A stretch of DNA of 45,732 bases, from assembly GCA_025935815.1 (NCBI GenBank), contig JAICUO010000004.1, positions 1 to 45,732 of the forward strand, read 5' to 3'. This document shows, in pieces, positions 31,161-40,502 of the stretch. How positions within the stretch are numbered: position 1 is the first letter of the stretch; each line of letters starts with the position of its first letter. The stretch comes from Streptosporangiaceae bacterium. GTDB taxonomy: Bacteria; Actinomycetota; Actinomycetes; Streptosporangiales; Streptosporangiaceae. A program made the translations under genes and the position numbers. Under the pieces are notes generated by a model. That model worked only from the letters and a program-made list of their open reading frames with translations. It was not told the DNA's origin and did no database searches.

Positions 31161-31532
31161 GTGGATGAGGCCGTGGGGGGGACGCTGGCCGCGCTGGGCG
31201 CCCTCCGGCTGCCGGGCGGATACGCGGCTAACGCGGCAATCCCTATCATGGGCGCCGCCGTACTCATCCTGTGCACATCTGACGCGCCGCTGCCTTCTCC
31301 CGGCAAGTCGGCTGCGTCGTACTTCCCCGCCAAGCGCGTAGGTTTGATCAACATCGCCTATAACCTGCCACTCGTGGTGGGTCCGCCAACCGCCGGGGTA
31401 GTACTTAGCCTGATGAGCAGCCCATCCGACGCTGCTCGCCGTGGCCGGCGTTGTCGCGCTGGCGGCAGCGGCGACGGGGGAGCAGGGGGCGATTGAGAGC
31501 ATGAGTACCTATACCAAATCGAGATCAAGCGG
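31161..31532 (+). pseudogene. MFS transporter remnant
   Basis: SYFPAKRVGLINIAYNLPLVVGPPTAGVVLSLMS in one frame, continuing as LLAVAGVVALAAAATGEQGAIES in another; resembles the last TM helices of an MFS permease. Confidence 0.5.
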
Positions 31533-31572
31533 CATACTTGACAGCAACGGCGAATTGTGGAGGTTACCCCTT

Positions 31573-32248
31573 GGCGAACCGGGCCTTCCGCTCCAGAAGA
31601 GGCCTCGTCGGGGGGTTGGCGCTCCTCGTGGCGACCGGCCTCGGCACGGTCGGGCTGAGCGGCTGCGGCGCTCCCGCGTACAACTACGTCACGGACTCCG
31701 CCGCGAAGACGTACTACAAGGTGCCCCACGGCTGGCACTCCGTCTCCCAGTCGGCGCTGAACAATGTGCTGACCGGTGGGCAGCCGTCCAACCCGAACAT
31801 CTGGATGGCCGGCTTCGACGGCGACCAGAAGCCATCCGCCGACCGCGCCTCCTCATTCACCGTGTCCAAGCCGTTCGCCTTCTCGGTGGTCATCCAGCTG
31901 TCGACCGATGCCACCAACTCCCTGTCGTACAACACGATGCGGGACTTCCTGCTCCCGGTGACCGCGCAGCAGCGGCAGAGCGTGGCCGCCGCCGGCAGTT
32001 CCGGCCTCAGTGACTTCAAGCAGATCCGGGACGACACGATCACCTCCCGGGGCGGGATCCACGGGGTGCGGGAGACGTTCCAGTACACCCTCCAGGGGGT
32101 GGCGGACACCTGGGACGAGGCCGTCTTGACCAACGCCAACGAGACCGTCGTGTACTTCCTGATGGTGCACTGCACGAACAGCTGTTACCGCCAGAACCAG
32201 GCGGACATCAACACCGTCATGTCCTCATTCACCGTCGGGAGCTCGTGA
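31573..32248 (+). CDS. Secreted lipoprotein coupled to the FtsH-like gene
   Basis: LANRAFRSRRGLVGGLALLVATGLGTVGLSGCGAPAYNYVTDSAAKTYYKVPHGW: signal peptide with lipobox LSGC; stop overlaps the start of the next gene; TTG start inferred. Confidence 0.75.
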
Positions 32249-34962
32249 TGACCACGCCCCAACCGCCCGCTCCGGCCCTTGAGCATTCCGGGCGCCCGCG
32301 AGAAGAGGACATCCTCACGCGCAAGCGAATGTCCTGGTGGGACCACGTCAAGTGGCTGGTCTTGCTCACCGTGGTGTGGTTCGTCCTCGTGCTGTCCCTC
32401 ATGGGCGACAACCCGCTCGTTGGATTCCTGGACGCCTTGCGCCTGCAGGTGCACATGGCCTTCTGGGTGTTCATCATCGCGGGCGTTGAGCTCATCCACC
32501 AGCTGCACTTCATCATCAGCGAGCACTGGGGGGCCTACCACCAGTTCTGGAAGAACAAGGTCTGGGGACGCATCGAGCGGGTGACGCACCGCAAGTTCTC
32601 GGCGTGGACTCGCTTCCGGTTCTGGCGGCTGGTCCGCTGGGTCATCGCGATCGTCGTGCTCGCCATCATCGTCGGCAAGATCAGCCACACCGCGCCGGCC
32701 CTGGCGCTGCTGCGGCTGCCTGCCGCGGCCTGGCATTTCCTGCCGACCTTCCTCCAGTACGCGGTCCTCTTGCTCTTCACGGTCGCGCAGTTCGGGCTGC
32801 TGTTCTGGTTCCTGTCCCGGGGCGGGGTCGAGGTCTACTACCCCGACGACGTCAAGACCCGGTTCTCCGACGTCTGGGGCCAGGACCACGTCCTGGAGCG
32901 GGTGAAGGAGAACATCATCTTCCTGGAGAACCCCGAGCTCGTCGAGGACCACGGCGGCTACGTGCCGGGCGGCCTCCTGCTGTGGGGGCCGCCGGGCACC
33001 GGCAAGACCCTGATGGCCGAGGCGGTCGCCGGCGAGACCGGCAAGCCGTACGTGTTCGTCGAGCCCGCCGCGCTCACCAGCAACATGTTCTTCGGCATCG
33101 GCGTGCTGAAGGTCAAGGGGCTGTTCCGCAAGCTGCGCAAGCTGTCGCTGCGCTACGGCGGGGTCATCGTCTTCCTCGACGAGGCCGACGCGCTCGGCAA
33201 CCGCGGCCTCGCCACGCCGGGCGGGGTCTCCGGCGGGCAGATGGCCCCGTTCTCCAACGCGGGCTGCCACGGTTTCTCTTACCTCTCGTCGGACGCGCAG
33301 TGGTCGATCGCCCGCAGCTCGCTGCACGCCGGCGTGGCCGAGCCCGGCACCCGCCAGGACCGGCAGATCATCCCGGGCATGGGCGGGATGCGCGGCGGCG
33401 GCAGCGGCGGGTTCGACGGCACGCTGCAGGCGCTGCTCGCGGAGATGTCGGGGCTGAAGAAGCCGCGCGGGTTCCTCAACCGGCGCATCCGCAAGATCCT
33501 CGGCATGCGTCCGAAGCCGCCGCCGAAGTACCGCATCCTGATGATGCTGGCCTCCAACATGCCGGACTCACTGGACTCCGCGTTCCTGCGCCCGGGCCGC
33601 ATCGACCGCATCTACAAGGTCGGCTACCCGTCCAAGGCCGGCCGGATCCGTACCTACCAGGGGTACTTCGACAAGGTACCCAACGAGGTGACCCCCGAGC
33701 AGATCGACAAGCTCGCGACGATGACCCCGTACGCGACCGGCGCGACCATCAAGGACCTGGTCAACGAGTCCCTCATCACCGCGGTCCGCAATGGCCGCGA
33801 CGTCGTGACGTGGCCGGACGTCATCAAGGCCAAGCAGATGAAGCAGCTCGGGCCGCCGGAGGACGTGGAGTACATCGAGCGCGAGCGGCACGCGGTCGCC
33901 GTGCACGAGGCGTGCCACGCGATCATCGCCTACCGCACCCGCCGGCACCTCGAGATCGACCTGGCAACCATCGAGAAGGGCAGCAATTACCTCGGCATGG
34001 TGTCGAGCATCAAGCCCGACGACCAGTTCACCCAGTGGCGCAGCGAATACGAGAGCGACATCCTGGTGTCGCTGGCGTCGCTGGCCGGCGAGCGGATGTT
34101 CTTCGAGGAGGACAGCTCGTCCGGGGTGTCGAGCGACCTGCAGCAGGCCACCACCGTGGCCTCCCTGATGGAGGGCTTCTGGGGGATGGGATCGACCGTC
34201 TCGTCCATGGCGGCCAGCCAGACGCTCCAGGTTGGCATGCCGGGCGCAGGCGGCGGGGCGGGCCGCGAGAATGCGGCCGAGCAGGCCAGGAAGGCGCTCG
34301 CCGACCGGATCGAGGAAAACCTGTCGCGCCTGCTGCACAAGGCCGAGGAGCTCCTGCGGGAGAACGAGGCGCAGGTCCTCGCGCTCGCGCATGCGCTGGA
34401 GATATACAAGACCCTCAGCAGCGAGGACGTGACGGCCGTCATCGAGGGCCACCCGGGACCGACCGTTGACGGCTCGCCGTACGCCAGCTCGACGTTCATC
34501 CAGGAGCTGCGCGACTACCACGAGGCCGCGGCGCGCGCGCACCGCGACCACAGTCACCCGAACATCCCGATACCGGTCCCGCCGCAGCTGGTGATGGCCT
34601 CCGTCGTCGCCGATCCATATGGCCTCTCCTACGGCGCGGCAACCGACTCCTACGGCACTCCGGCCGACACGTACGGCACGGCGACCGGGACCAGCGGCGG
34701 AATCGGCAGTGCCATCCCGGGCAGTGCCATCCCAGGCAGTGCCATCCCGGGCAGTGGCAGCACGACCGGAAACGGCAATGGCCTGCGGACCGGGTCCTAC
34801 GGCGACATCTTCGAGGACACCAGGGACGACGCCATCGTCGAGGACGACCGGGATGACATCACGACCCCGGAGACCGACGACGACGGCTTCTACGAGCCGC
34901 CGACCTACGGCCCGCCGGAGGGCCCGTCATCCAACGGCGGCCACCCGGGCGGCCAGTCGTAG
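32248..34962 (+). CDS. Atypical FtsH-like membrane AAA+ ATPase with HEXXH metalloprotease motif
   Basis: TM N-terminus; Walker [21 protein letters not shown]; Walker B VIVFLDEADALG; SRH LASNMPDSLDSAFLRPGRIDR; HEACH; SSDLQQAT; ~80-aa insertion between Walker B and SRH; GSAIP repeats in the tail. Confidence 0.88.
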   Translation: MTTPQPPAPALEHSGRPREEDILTRKRMSWWDHVKWLVLLTVVWFVLVLSLMGDNPLVGFLDALRLQVHMAFWVFIIAGVELIHQLHFIISEHWGAYHQFWKNKVWGRIERVTHRKFSAWTRFRFWRLVRWVIAIVVLAIIVGKISHTAPALALLRLPAAAWHFLPTFLQYAVLLLFTVAQFGLLFWFLSRGGVEVYYPDDVKTRFSDVWGQDHVLERVKENIIFLENPELVEDHGGYVPGGLLLWGPPGTGKTLMAEAVAGETGKPYVFVEPAALTSNMFFGIGVLKVKGLFRKLRKLSLRYGGVIVFLDEADALGNRGLATPGGVSGGQMAPFSNAGCHGFSYLSSDAQWSIARSSLHAGVAEPGTRQDRQIIPGMGGMRGGGSGGFDGTLQALLAEMSGLKKPRGFLNRRIRKILGMRPKPPPKYRILMMLASNMPDSLDSAFLRPGRIDRIYKVGYPSKAGRIRTYQGYFDKVPNEVTPEQIDKLATMTPYATGATIKDLVNESLITAVRNGRDVVTWPDVIKAKQMKQLGPPEDVEYIERERHAVAVHEACHAIIAYRTRRHLEIDLATIEKGSNYLGMVSSIKPDDQFTQWRSEYESDILVSLASLAGERMFFEEDSSSGVSSDLQQATTVASLMEGFWGMGSTVSSMAASQTLQVGMPGAGGGAGRENAAEQARKALADRIEENLSRLLHKAEELLRENEAQVLALAHALEIYKTLSSEDVTAVIEGHPGPTVDGSPYASSTFIQELRDYHEAAARAHRDHSHPNIPIPVPPQLVMASVVADPYGLSYGAATDSYGTPADTYGTATGTSGGIGSAIPGSAIPGSAIPGSGSTTGNGNGLRTGSYGDIFEDTRDDAIVEDDRDDITTPETDDDGFYEPPTYGPPEGPSSNGGHPGGQS

Positions 34963-34983
34963 CCGGCTGGCGACGTTGACCGG

Positions 34984-35021
34984 CAAGGCGAGCCCGGTGC
35001 CACGGCACCGGGCTCGCCTTG
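34984..35021 (+). terminator. Strong hairpin terminator
   Basis: CAAGGCGAGCCCGGTGCC-ac-GGCACCGGGCTCGCCTTG, 18-nt perfectly complementary arms just after the FtsH-like stop. Confidence 0.85.
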
Positions 35022-35527
35022 TCGTTAACCTGGTCAACGGGTCCACGATCTTCGGGATGGTGGTGGCCAGGGCCGGGGGCGCCCGGCTGGCCAAGGGCCC
35101 GCAAGGGCTGCTGACCGCGACCGGCTACCGGCCGGCGGTCCCCGTCGCCCCCGCGTTCACCGTCGGCAACGTGATCATCGTGAACCGCCGCCACCCCCAG
35201 CCGCTCCCGGCGGCCACCTTCGCCCACGAGGCCCGGCACGCCACCCAGTACGCCTGGTGCGGTGGCCTGCTCATGCTGCCGCTGTACTTCATCGCCGTGG
35301 GCGCCTCCTGGGCACTGTGCGGGAACATCGGCGCGTGGAACGCATTCGAGCGGCAAGCCGGCCTAGCCGACGGCGGCTACCCGCAGCGCCCGCTGCGCCC
35401 GGCGCTCGCCCGCGCGCTCAGCGTACTGCGTCCCACCGCCCGGCGTTCTCCAGCAGCCGGTCCGGGGTCACCCTCCGCGCCGGAGCCAGGCGGACCTGCC
35501 GAATCCACCGCCAGCCCTTCCCGGTGA
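34998..35527 (+). CDS. Small putative zinc-peptidase-like protein (HEXXH)
   Basis: GNVIIVNRRHPQPLPAATFAHEARHATQYAWCGGLLMLPLYFIAVGASW...NAFERQAGLADGGYP; start uncertain (GTG 34998 or ATG 35057). Confidence 0.6.
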
Positions 35528-36188
35528 GCAGGAACTCCCCCTCGGGGAGGGCCGCGATCCCGTTCATGATGAACTGCGGGTCGCGCACGAACCGGTCCGC
35601 CGCCGCGCTCGCGTCCACCAGGTCGGTGACCTCACCGGTCGCCAGGTCGATCCCGGCGAGGGTATTGGTGCACGCCACGTTGGCCCAGACCTTCCCGCCG
35701 GACCACGCCAGGTCGTTCAGCCACCGCAGCCGCGTCGCCCCGTACCGCACCATGACGACCTCCCGGGGCTGGAGCGTATCGGGGTCCCGGCGGACCAGCT
35801 CACTCGTCCCGTCGCTGGTCACCACGTCCGCGCCGGGCCCGTCCCCGGCCACGCAGATCCCCCAGCCCTCGCGGTTGTACCGGATGACATCGCGCAGTTC
35901 CAGGGTGCCGCTATCCCAGCGCAGCGCCGTCCGCTCCCGCCAGGTGAGCTGCCAGATGCTGTCCCCCGCCTGGCAGATCCCCTCACCGAACAACTGCGCC
36001 GGCAGCGTCGCCTGCGCCAGGAAGTCGCTTTCCCCGAGGCGGTAGCGCCGCAACGCCGACATCCCGTACTGCCCGGTCGACTCCAGCACCGTGACGCCGG
36101 CATCGCCGGGCTCGGCCAGCAGCCCCTGCGTGAAGCCGCGCCCTGGATGCGGCACCCGCCGCACGACCTTAACCCGGTGAACTCGCAC
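35418..36188 (-). CDS. Glutaminyl-peptide cyclotransferase-like protein
   Basis: RVPHPGRGFTQGLLAE...LLESTGQYGMSALRRY..., LFGEGICQAGDSIWQLTWRERTALRWD, LNDLAWSGGKVWANVACTNTLAGIDLATGEV, LLTGKGW. Confidence 0.85.
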   Translation of the reverse strand: MRVHRVKVVRRVPHPGRGFTQGLLAEPGDAGVTVLESTGQYGMSALRRYRLGESDFLAQATLPAQLFGEGICQAGDSIWQLTWRERTALRWDSGTLELRDVIRYNREGWGICVAGDGPGADVVTSDGTSELVRRDPDTLQPREVVMVRYGATRLRWLNDLAWSGGKVWANVACTNTLAGIDLATGEVTDLVDASAAADRFVRDPQFIMNGIAALPEGEFLLTGKGWRWIRQVRLAPARRVTPDRLLENAGRWDAVR

Positions 36189-36202
36189 CCGTCGATTATC
36201 CG

Positions 36203-37180
36203 CTACCGGGCGCGCAGTGCCTCAATCAGCGCCGGCAGCACCTGGTGGAGGTCACCGATGACCGCGTAATCGGCGCGGGCCATCATCGGGGCGGACGCGT
36301 CGGTGTTGATCGCCACGATGTGCTTGGCCCCCGCGCAACCCGCGATGTGCTGGATCGCCCCGCTGATCCCGCAGGCCAGGTACAGATCCGGGGTGATCTT
36401 GGTGCCGGTCTGACCGACCTGCTGGGTGTGCGGTCGCCATCCCTCCGAGGTGACCACCCGCGAGACGCCCACCACCCCGCCGAGCAGCGACGCCAGCTCC
36501 TCCAAGGGCGCGAACCCGTCGGCGCTGCCGACCCCGCGCCCGCCGCCCACGACCACCCGCGCGGTGGCCAGCGACGCGCCGCCAGCCGCGGCGGGTGCCT
36601 CCTCGGCGCGCATCATCAGGTCCGCGGGGCTCAGCTCGGACTTGACCGCGTGCACCATCACCGGCCCCGGCGCGTCCGCGGGGACCGCCGCCACCGCGTC
36701 GGTCGCCGCGGTCAGCAGCGCGACGGGCGCGTCGAGGACCGCGTCCTCGAGCAGCAGCCCGGCCCAGCGCTGCCGCACCAGCTCCAGGCCGCCACCGGGA
36801 GCTGGCGCGGCGGCGACGCAGTTGGCGGCCATCGGCAAGCCGATGATCGCCCCCAGGTGGGCGAGCACCTCGTTGCCGCGGTCGGTCCCGGCCGCCAGCA
36901 CCGCTGGCCGCCTTCCCGCCGGACCTTCAGGGAAAGCATCGGGCCAGCCGGGAACCAGGTTCGCGATCGCCCACGCCCATGCCCGCGGCGCGTACCCGTC
37001 GGCGGCCACGGCGTACACGTCGCTGACCCCGTACGCGGCGAGCTCGGCCACCGGCAGGTCAGCCGGAGGGGCGAACGCGACCGCCGCGACCGGTCCGAGT
37101 CCCCGGGCGAGGGTCAGCGCGCGCAGCGACGCATCCGCCACCGCGCCAGATTCGAGCTCCACCAGGCAGAAGACGGTCAT
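36203..37180 (-). CDS. etfA: Electron transfer flavoprotein subunit alpha
   Basis: VVVGGGRGVGSADGFAPLEELASLLGGVVGVSRVVTSEGWRPHTQQVGQTGTKITPDLYLACGISGAIQHIAGCAGAKHIVAINTDASAPMMARADYAVIGD. Confidence 0.95.
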   Translation of the reverse strand: MTVFCLVELESGAVADASLRALTLARGLGPVAAVAFAPPADLPVAELAAYGVSDVYAVAADGYAPRAWAWAIANLVPGWPDAFPEGPAGRRPAVLAAGTDRGNEVLAHLGAIIGLPMAANCVAAAPAPGGGLELVRQRWAGLLLEDAVLDAPVALLTAATDAVAAVPADAPGPVMVHAVKSELSPADLMMRAEEAPAAAGGASLATARVVVGGGRGVGSADGFAPLEELASLLGGVVGVSRVVTSEGWRPHTQQVGQTGTKITPDLYLACGISGAIQHIAGCAGAKHIVAINTDASAPMMARADYAVIGDLHQVLPALIEALRAR

Positions 37181-37959
37181 GGCAGCACCCCCAGCTCGCC
37201 CAGTACCCGGACCAGTTCCGGCACCGCTGCCACGCCCGACCCGAGCACGACGGCCGAGCGCTTGCCCGCGGCCGGCACCCGCAGCCCCTTGACCCGAAAC
37301 TCCGGCGAGGTGAGCAACTCTGGCCGATCGATTGTGGACAACACGGGAATCCGCTCGATAACGGCCCGCTTCGCGCGCAGCCGCCCCGGCAGCGACGGGT
37401 AGCGCGGCAGGTTGATGCCCTCCTTGACGGTGACCACGGCGGGGAGCGGCAGCCGGAACGTCTCCGACACTCCCCGGTACTCCCGGCGGGCCGTCAGCAT
37501 CGACGTTTCCGCGGCGAAATCCAGGGCCTTGATCCCGGTCACGACCGGCTGGCTGAGAAAGTACGACATCCGGATGCCGACCTGGTAGTCCCCGGTGTCG
37601 GAGGCCTCGTTCCCGAGCAGCACCAGGTCGTGGCCTCCGGCGGAAGCCACCGACGCCAGGGCGGCCGCGGTCACGAACGGACTGAGCTCCGAGCCGTCGG
37701 TCTCCACCAGCACCGCCGTGGAGGCACCGAGCGACAGGCAGAACCGCAGTTGCTCCTCGGCTGCTACCGGCCCGAGCGTCACCACGGTGACCGAGCCGCC
37801 GTGCCGCTCAACCAGCCGCACGGCCTCCTCGACCGCGCACTCCTCGTGCGGGCTGATCGTGAACCCCGACATCCGGGTATCGACCGCCTGCCCGTCCGCG
37901 GTCAGCGTGATGGCTCCGCCGACGGTCGGCACCCGCTTGACGCAGACCAGGATCTCCAT
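37177..37959 (-). CDS. etfB: Electron transfer flavoprotein subunit beta
   Basis: MEILVCVKRVPTVGG...ISPHEECAVEEAVRLVERHGGSVTVVTLGP, LVLLGNEASDTGDYQVGIRMSYFLSQPVVTGI; ATGA overlap with etfA. Confidence 0.94.
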   Translation of the reverse strand: MEILVCVKRVPTVGGAITLTADGQAVDTRMSGFTISPHEECAVEEAVRLVERHGGSVTVVTLGPVAAEEQLRFCLSLGASTAVLVETDGSELSPFVTAAALASVASAGGHDLVLLGNEASDTGDYQVGIRMSYFLSQPVVTGIKALDFAAETSMLTARREYRGVSETFRLPLPAVVTVKEGINLPRYPSLPGRLRAKRAVIERIPVLSTIDRPELLTSPEFRVKGLRVPAAGKRSAVVLGSGVAAVPELVRVLGELGVLP

Positions 37960-37967
37960 GCCTGCCC

Positions 37968-40502
37968 CTATCCGCGCATCCGCGAGCCCGACGGGTCGAA
38001 CACCGCGCCGTGCGAGGCGACCGTGACCGGGTACTGCTCGCCCATGTACTCCACCAGCAGCTTGGTGCCGACCGGGGACACGCTGGCCGGCAAGTAGGCC
38101 ATCAGCAGGTGCGACCCGGCCGACGGCCCTGATCCGGCCGACGTCACGTACGAGGGCCGCCCGCGGGAGTCCACCAGCCGTGACCCGTCCAGCGCGAGGA
38201 TCGGCTCGCCGCCCATCGCGTACCGCGGCGTCCCGTCCGCCGACACCAGCGAGTCCACGGTGAGCGTGGCCAGCACCGCGGCCGACATACTCCGTCCCGC
38301 CTCCCGCTGCGCCAGGTACGCCTGCTTGCCGATGAACGGCTGCGCCTTGACCCGCGGCCGCGTCATCCCCGCCTCGACCAGGGTGAAGTCCGGCGTCAGC
38401 TCCGCGCCGAACGCCCGGTACCCCTTCTCTAGCCGCGCCGTCGTCCCGTACACGCCGATCCCCACCGGCACCAGCGCGTGGGGCTGCCCGGCCTCCCACA
38501 GCCGGTCCCACAGGTGGCCGGCCTGGTCCGCGGGCACGTGCAGTTCCCACCCGTATTCGCCGACATAGCTGATGCGGCTGGCCAAGGCGACGGAACCGCC
38601 GATCTCAACCGAGCGGATCGAGCCGAACGGGAAGGCGCTCCGCGTCCATTTCTCCGCCTCGTCGAGGACCTCGTCCATGACGGCCGCCGCGCGTGGCCCC
38701 CACAGGCCGATCGTGGCCCACGCGGAGGTGACGTCGGTGAGCACGGCCCCCGCGGGAAGGTGATCACTGATCCACTGGGCGTCGCGCGCCCCGTCGGCCG
38801 CGCCGGTGACCACCCGGAACGCCTGGCTGGACAGCCGCATCACCGTGAGGTCGGCGACGATCCCGCCCGCGTCGTTGAGGAACGAGGTGTACACCACGCG
38901 CCCGGCCGGGACGTCGAGCTGGGCGACCGCGAGGTTCTGCAGGCCGGCCAGCGCGCCCGGCCCGGTCACGTCGAGGATCGTGAACGCCGACAGGTCCACC
39001 AGGCCGGCCCCGTCGCGGAGCGCCAGGTGCTCGGCGTTGATGATCGGCGACCACCAGCGGGACTCCCACTCGGCGGGCCGCTCCATCAGCCGCCCGGCGT
39101 ACTTGTCCAGCAGCGGCTCGTTGGTGGCGTACCACTGCGGCCGCTCCCAGCGGGCGGTCTCGAAGTACGTCGCGCCCAGCGCCGTGGTCCGCGCGTGCAG
39201 CGGGCTGACCCGCATCGGCCGGGTGGACTCGTACTGCTCGCGGGGGTGCACGATGCCGTACATCTTGTTGAAGGCCTCCGCCGCGCGGTCCCGCGTGTGG
39301 GCGGCCGTCCGCGCCGCCGGGTAGAACCGGGCGGCGCTCGCCTCGTGCACGTCGACGGTCGGCACCCGGCCGGACATCAGCTCGGCGACCACGCGGCCGC
39401 AGCCGGGGCCTTCCTTGATCCAGCTCGCGGCCGCCGACCACAGCCCCTTGACCTCGGGGACCTCGCCGAGCAGCGGGTGCCCGTCCGGGGTCATCGAGAT
39501 CAGGCCGTTGATGGCATACCGGGTCCCGGCCTTCTCATCGCCGAGCAGCTCCGGCATCAGCTCGAGCGCCTGCTCCAGCTGGGGGTCGAAATCATCCTGG
39601 GTGAAGGGAAGCTCCGTTGGGGACAGGACTGCCGCTTCGTTGGACGGGATGTCGTCCGCCCAGATGAGGATGGGCCGGTGGGCGTAGGAGCCGACCTCCA
39701 TGTCGCCGCCGTGCTGCCGCTCGTACATGCCGTTGTCCACGTCGCGGACGATCGGGTAGGAGATCTCCCCGGTGGTCCCGGCGAACAGCGCGATCGGGCC
39801 GACGCTGATCATCTGGTGCACGATCGGGGTGAGCGGCAGCCGTGCCCCGGCCATCCGGGCGACCCGCGGCGACCACACGCCGCAGCAGATCACCACGTTG
39901 TCGGCCTGGATCTCCCCGGCCGAGGTGACGACCGAGCGAGCTCGCTCGCTGCCCGTCTCGTCGGCGGCCGTGGTGATGTCAAGGACCTCGGTTCCCGACA
40001 GCACGGTGAGGGCACCCGCTGCCTGCGCCTTCTCGCGCATCAAGGTGCCCGCCCGCAAGCTGTCGACGACGCCGACGGTCGGGAAGTAGCCGCCGCCGAG
40101 GATGACCGACGGATCCAGGTAGGGGACCAGCTTGTGGACGCCCTCGGGGGTCAGGTGCTCGGCCGGGATGCCCCACGCCTTGGCCTGGGTGACGCGGCGC
40201 TTGAGCTCGATCATCCGCTCAGGCGCGCGGGCTACCTCGATGCCGCCGCTTTCGGTGAAGACGCCAAGTTCCTGGTACTGCTCGGTGGAGTCCTTGGTCA
40301 GCTCGAACATCATCTTCGAGTACTCGATGGGGAAGATGAAGTTGGAGGCGTGCCCGGTGGAGCCGCCCGGGTTCGGCAGCGGCCCCTTGTCCACCAGCAC
40401 CAGGTCCTTCCACCCGAGCAGCGCCAGGTGATGCACCAGGCTGTTGCCAACGATGCCCGCGCCGATGATGACCGCGCTGGCGCGGGTCGGTGCTTCAGTC
40501 AT
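37968..40502 (-). CDS. Dimethylglycine/sarcosine dehydrogenase-like FAD oxidoreductase with C-terminal GcvT (THF) domain
   Basis: VIIGAGIVGNSLVHHLALLGWKDLVLVDKG...GGSTGHASNFIF (putative covalent-FAD His), WSAAASWIKEGPGCGRVVAELMSG; GcvT-like half with YVGEYGWELHVPADQA...GTTARLEKGYRAFGAELT. Confidence 0.9.
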   Translation of the reverse strand: MTEAPTRASAVIIGAGIVGNSLVHHLALLGWKDLVLVDKGPLPNPGGSTGHASNFIFPIEYSKMMFELTKDSTEQYQELGVFTESGGIEVARAPERMIELKRRVTQAKAWGIPAEHLTPEGVHKLVPYLDPSVILGGGYFPTVGVVDSLRAGTLMREKAQAAGALTVLSGTEVLDITTAADETGSERARSVVTSAGEIQADNVVICCGVWSPRVARMAGARLPLTPIVHQMISVGPIALFAGTTGEISYPIVRDVDNGMYERQHGGDMEVGSYAHRPILIWADDIPSNEAAVLSPTELPFTQDDFDPQLEQALELMPELLGDEKAGTRYAINGLISMTPDGHPLLGEVPEVKGLWSAAASWIKEGPGCGRVVAELMSGRVPTVDVHEASAARFYPAARTAAHTRDRAAEAFNKMYGIVHPREQYESTRPMRVSPLHARTTALGATYFETARWERPQWYATNEPLLDKYAGRLMERPAEWESRWWSPIINAEHLALRDGAGLVDLSAFTILDVTGPGALAGLQNLAVAQLDVPAGRVVYTSFLNDAGGIVADLTVMRLSSQAFRVVTGAADGARDAQWISDHLPAGAVLTDVTSAWATIGLWGPRAAAVMDEVLDEAEKWTRSAFPFGSIRSVEIGGSVALASRISYVGEYGWELHVPADQAGHLWDRLWEAGQPHALVPVGIGVYGTTARLEKGYRAFGAELTPDFTLVEAGMTRPRVKAQPFIGKQAYLAQREAGRSMSAAVLATLTVDSLVSADGTPRYAMGGEPILALDGSRLVDSRGRPSYVTSAGSGPSAGSHLLMAYLPASVSPVGTKLLVEYMGEQYPVTVASHGAVFDPSGSRMRG

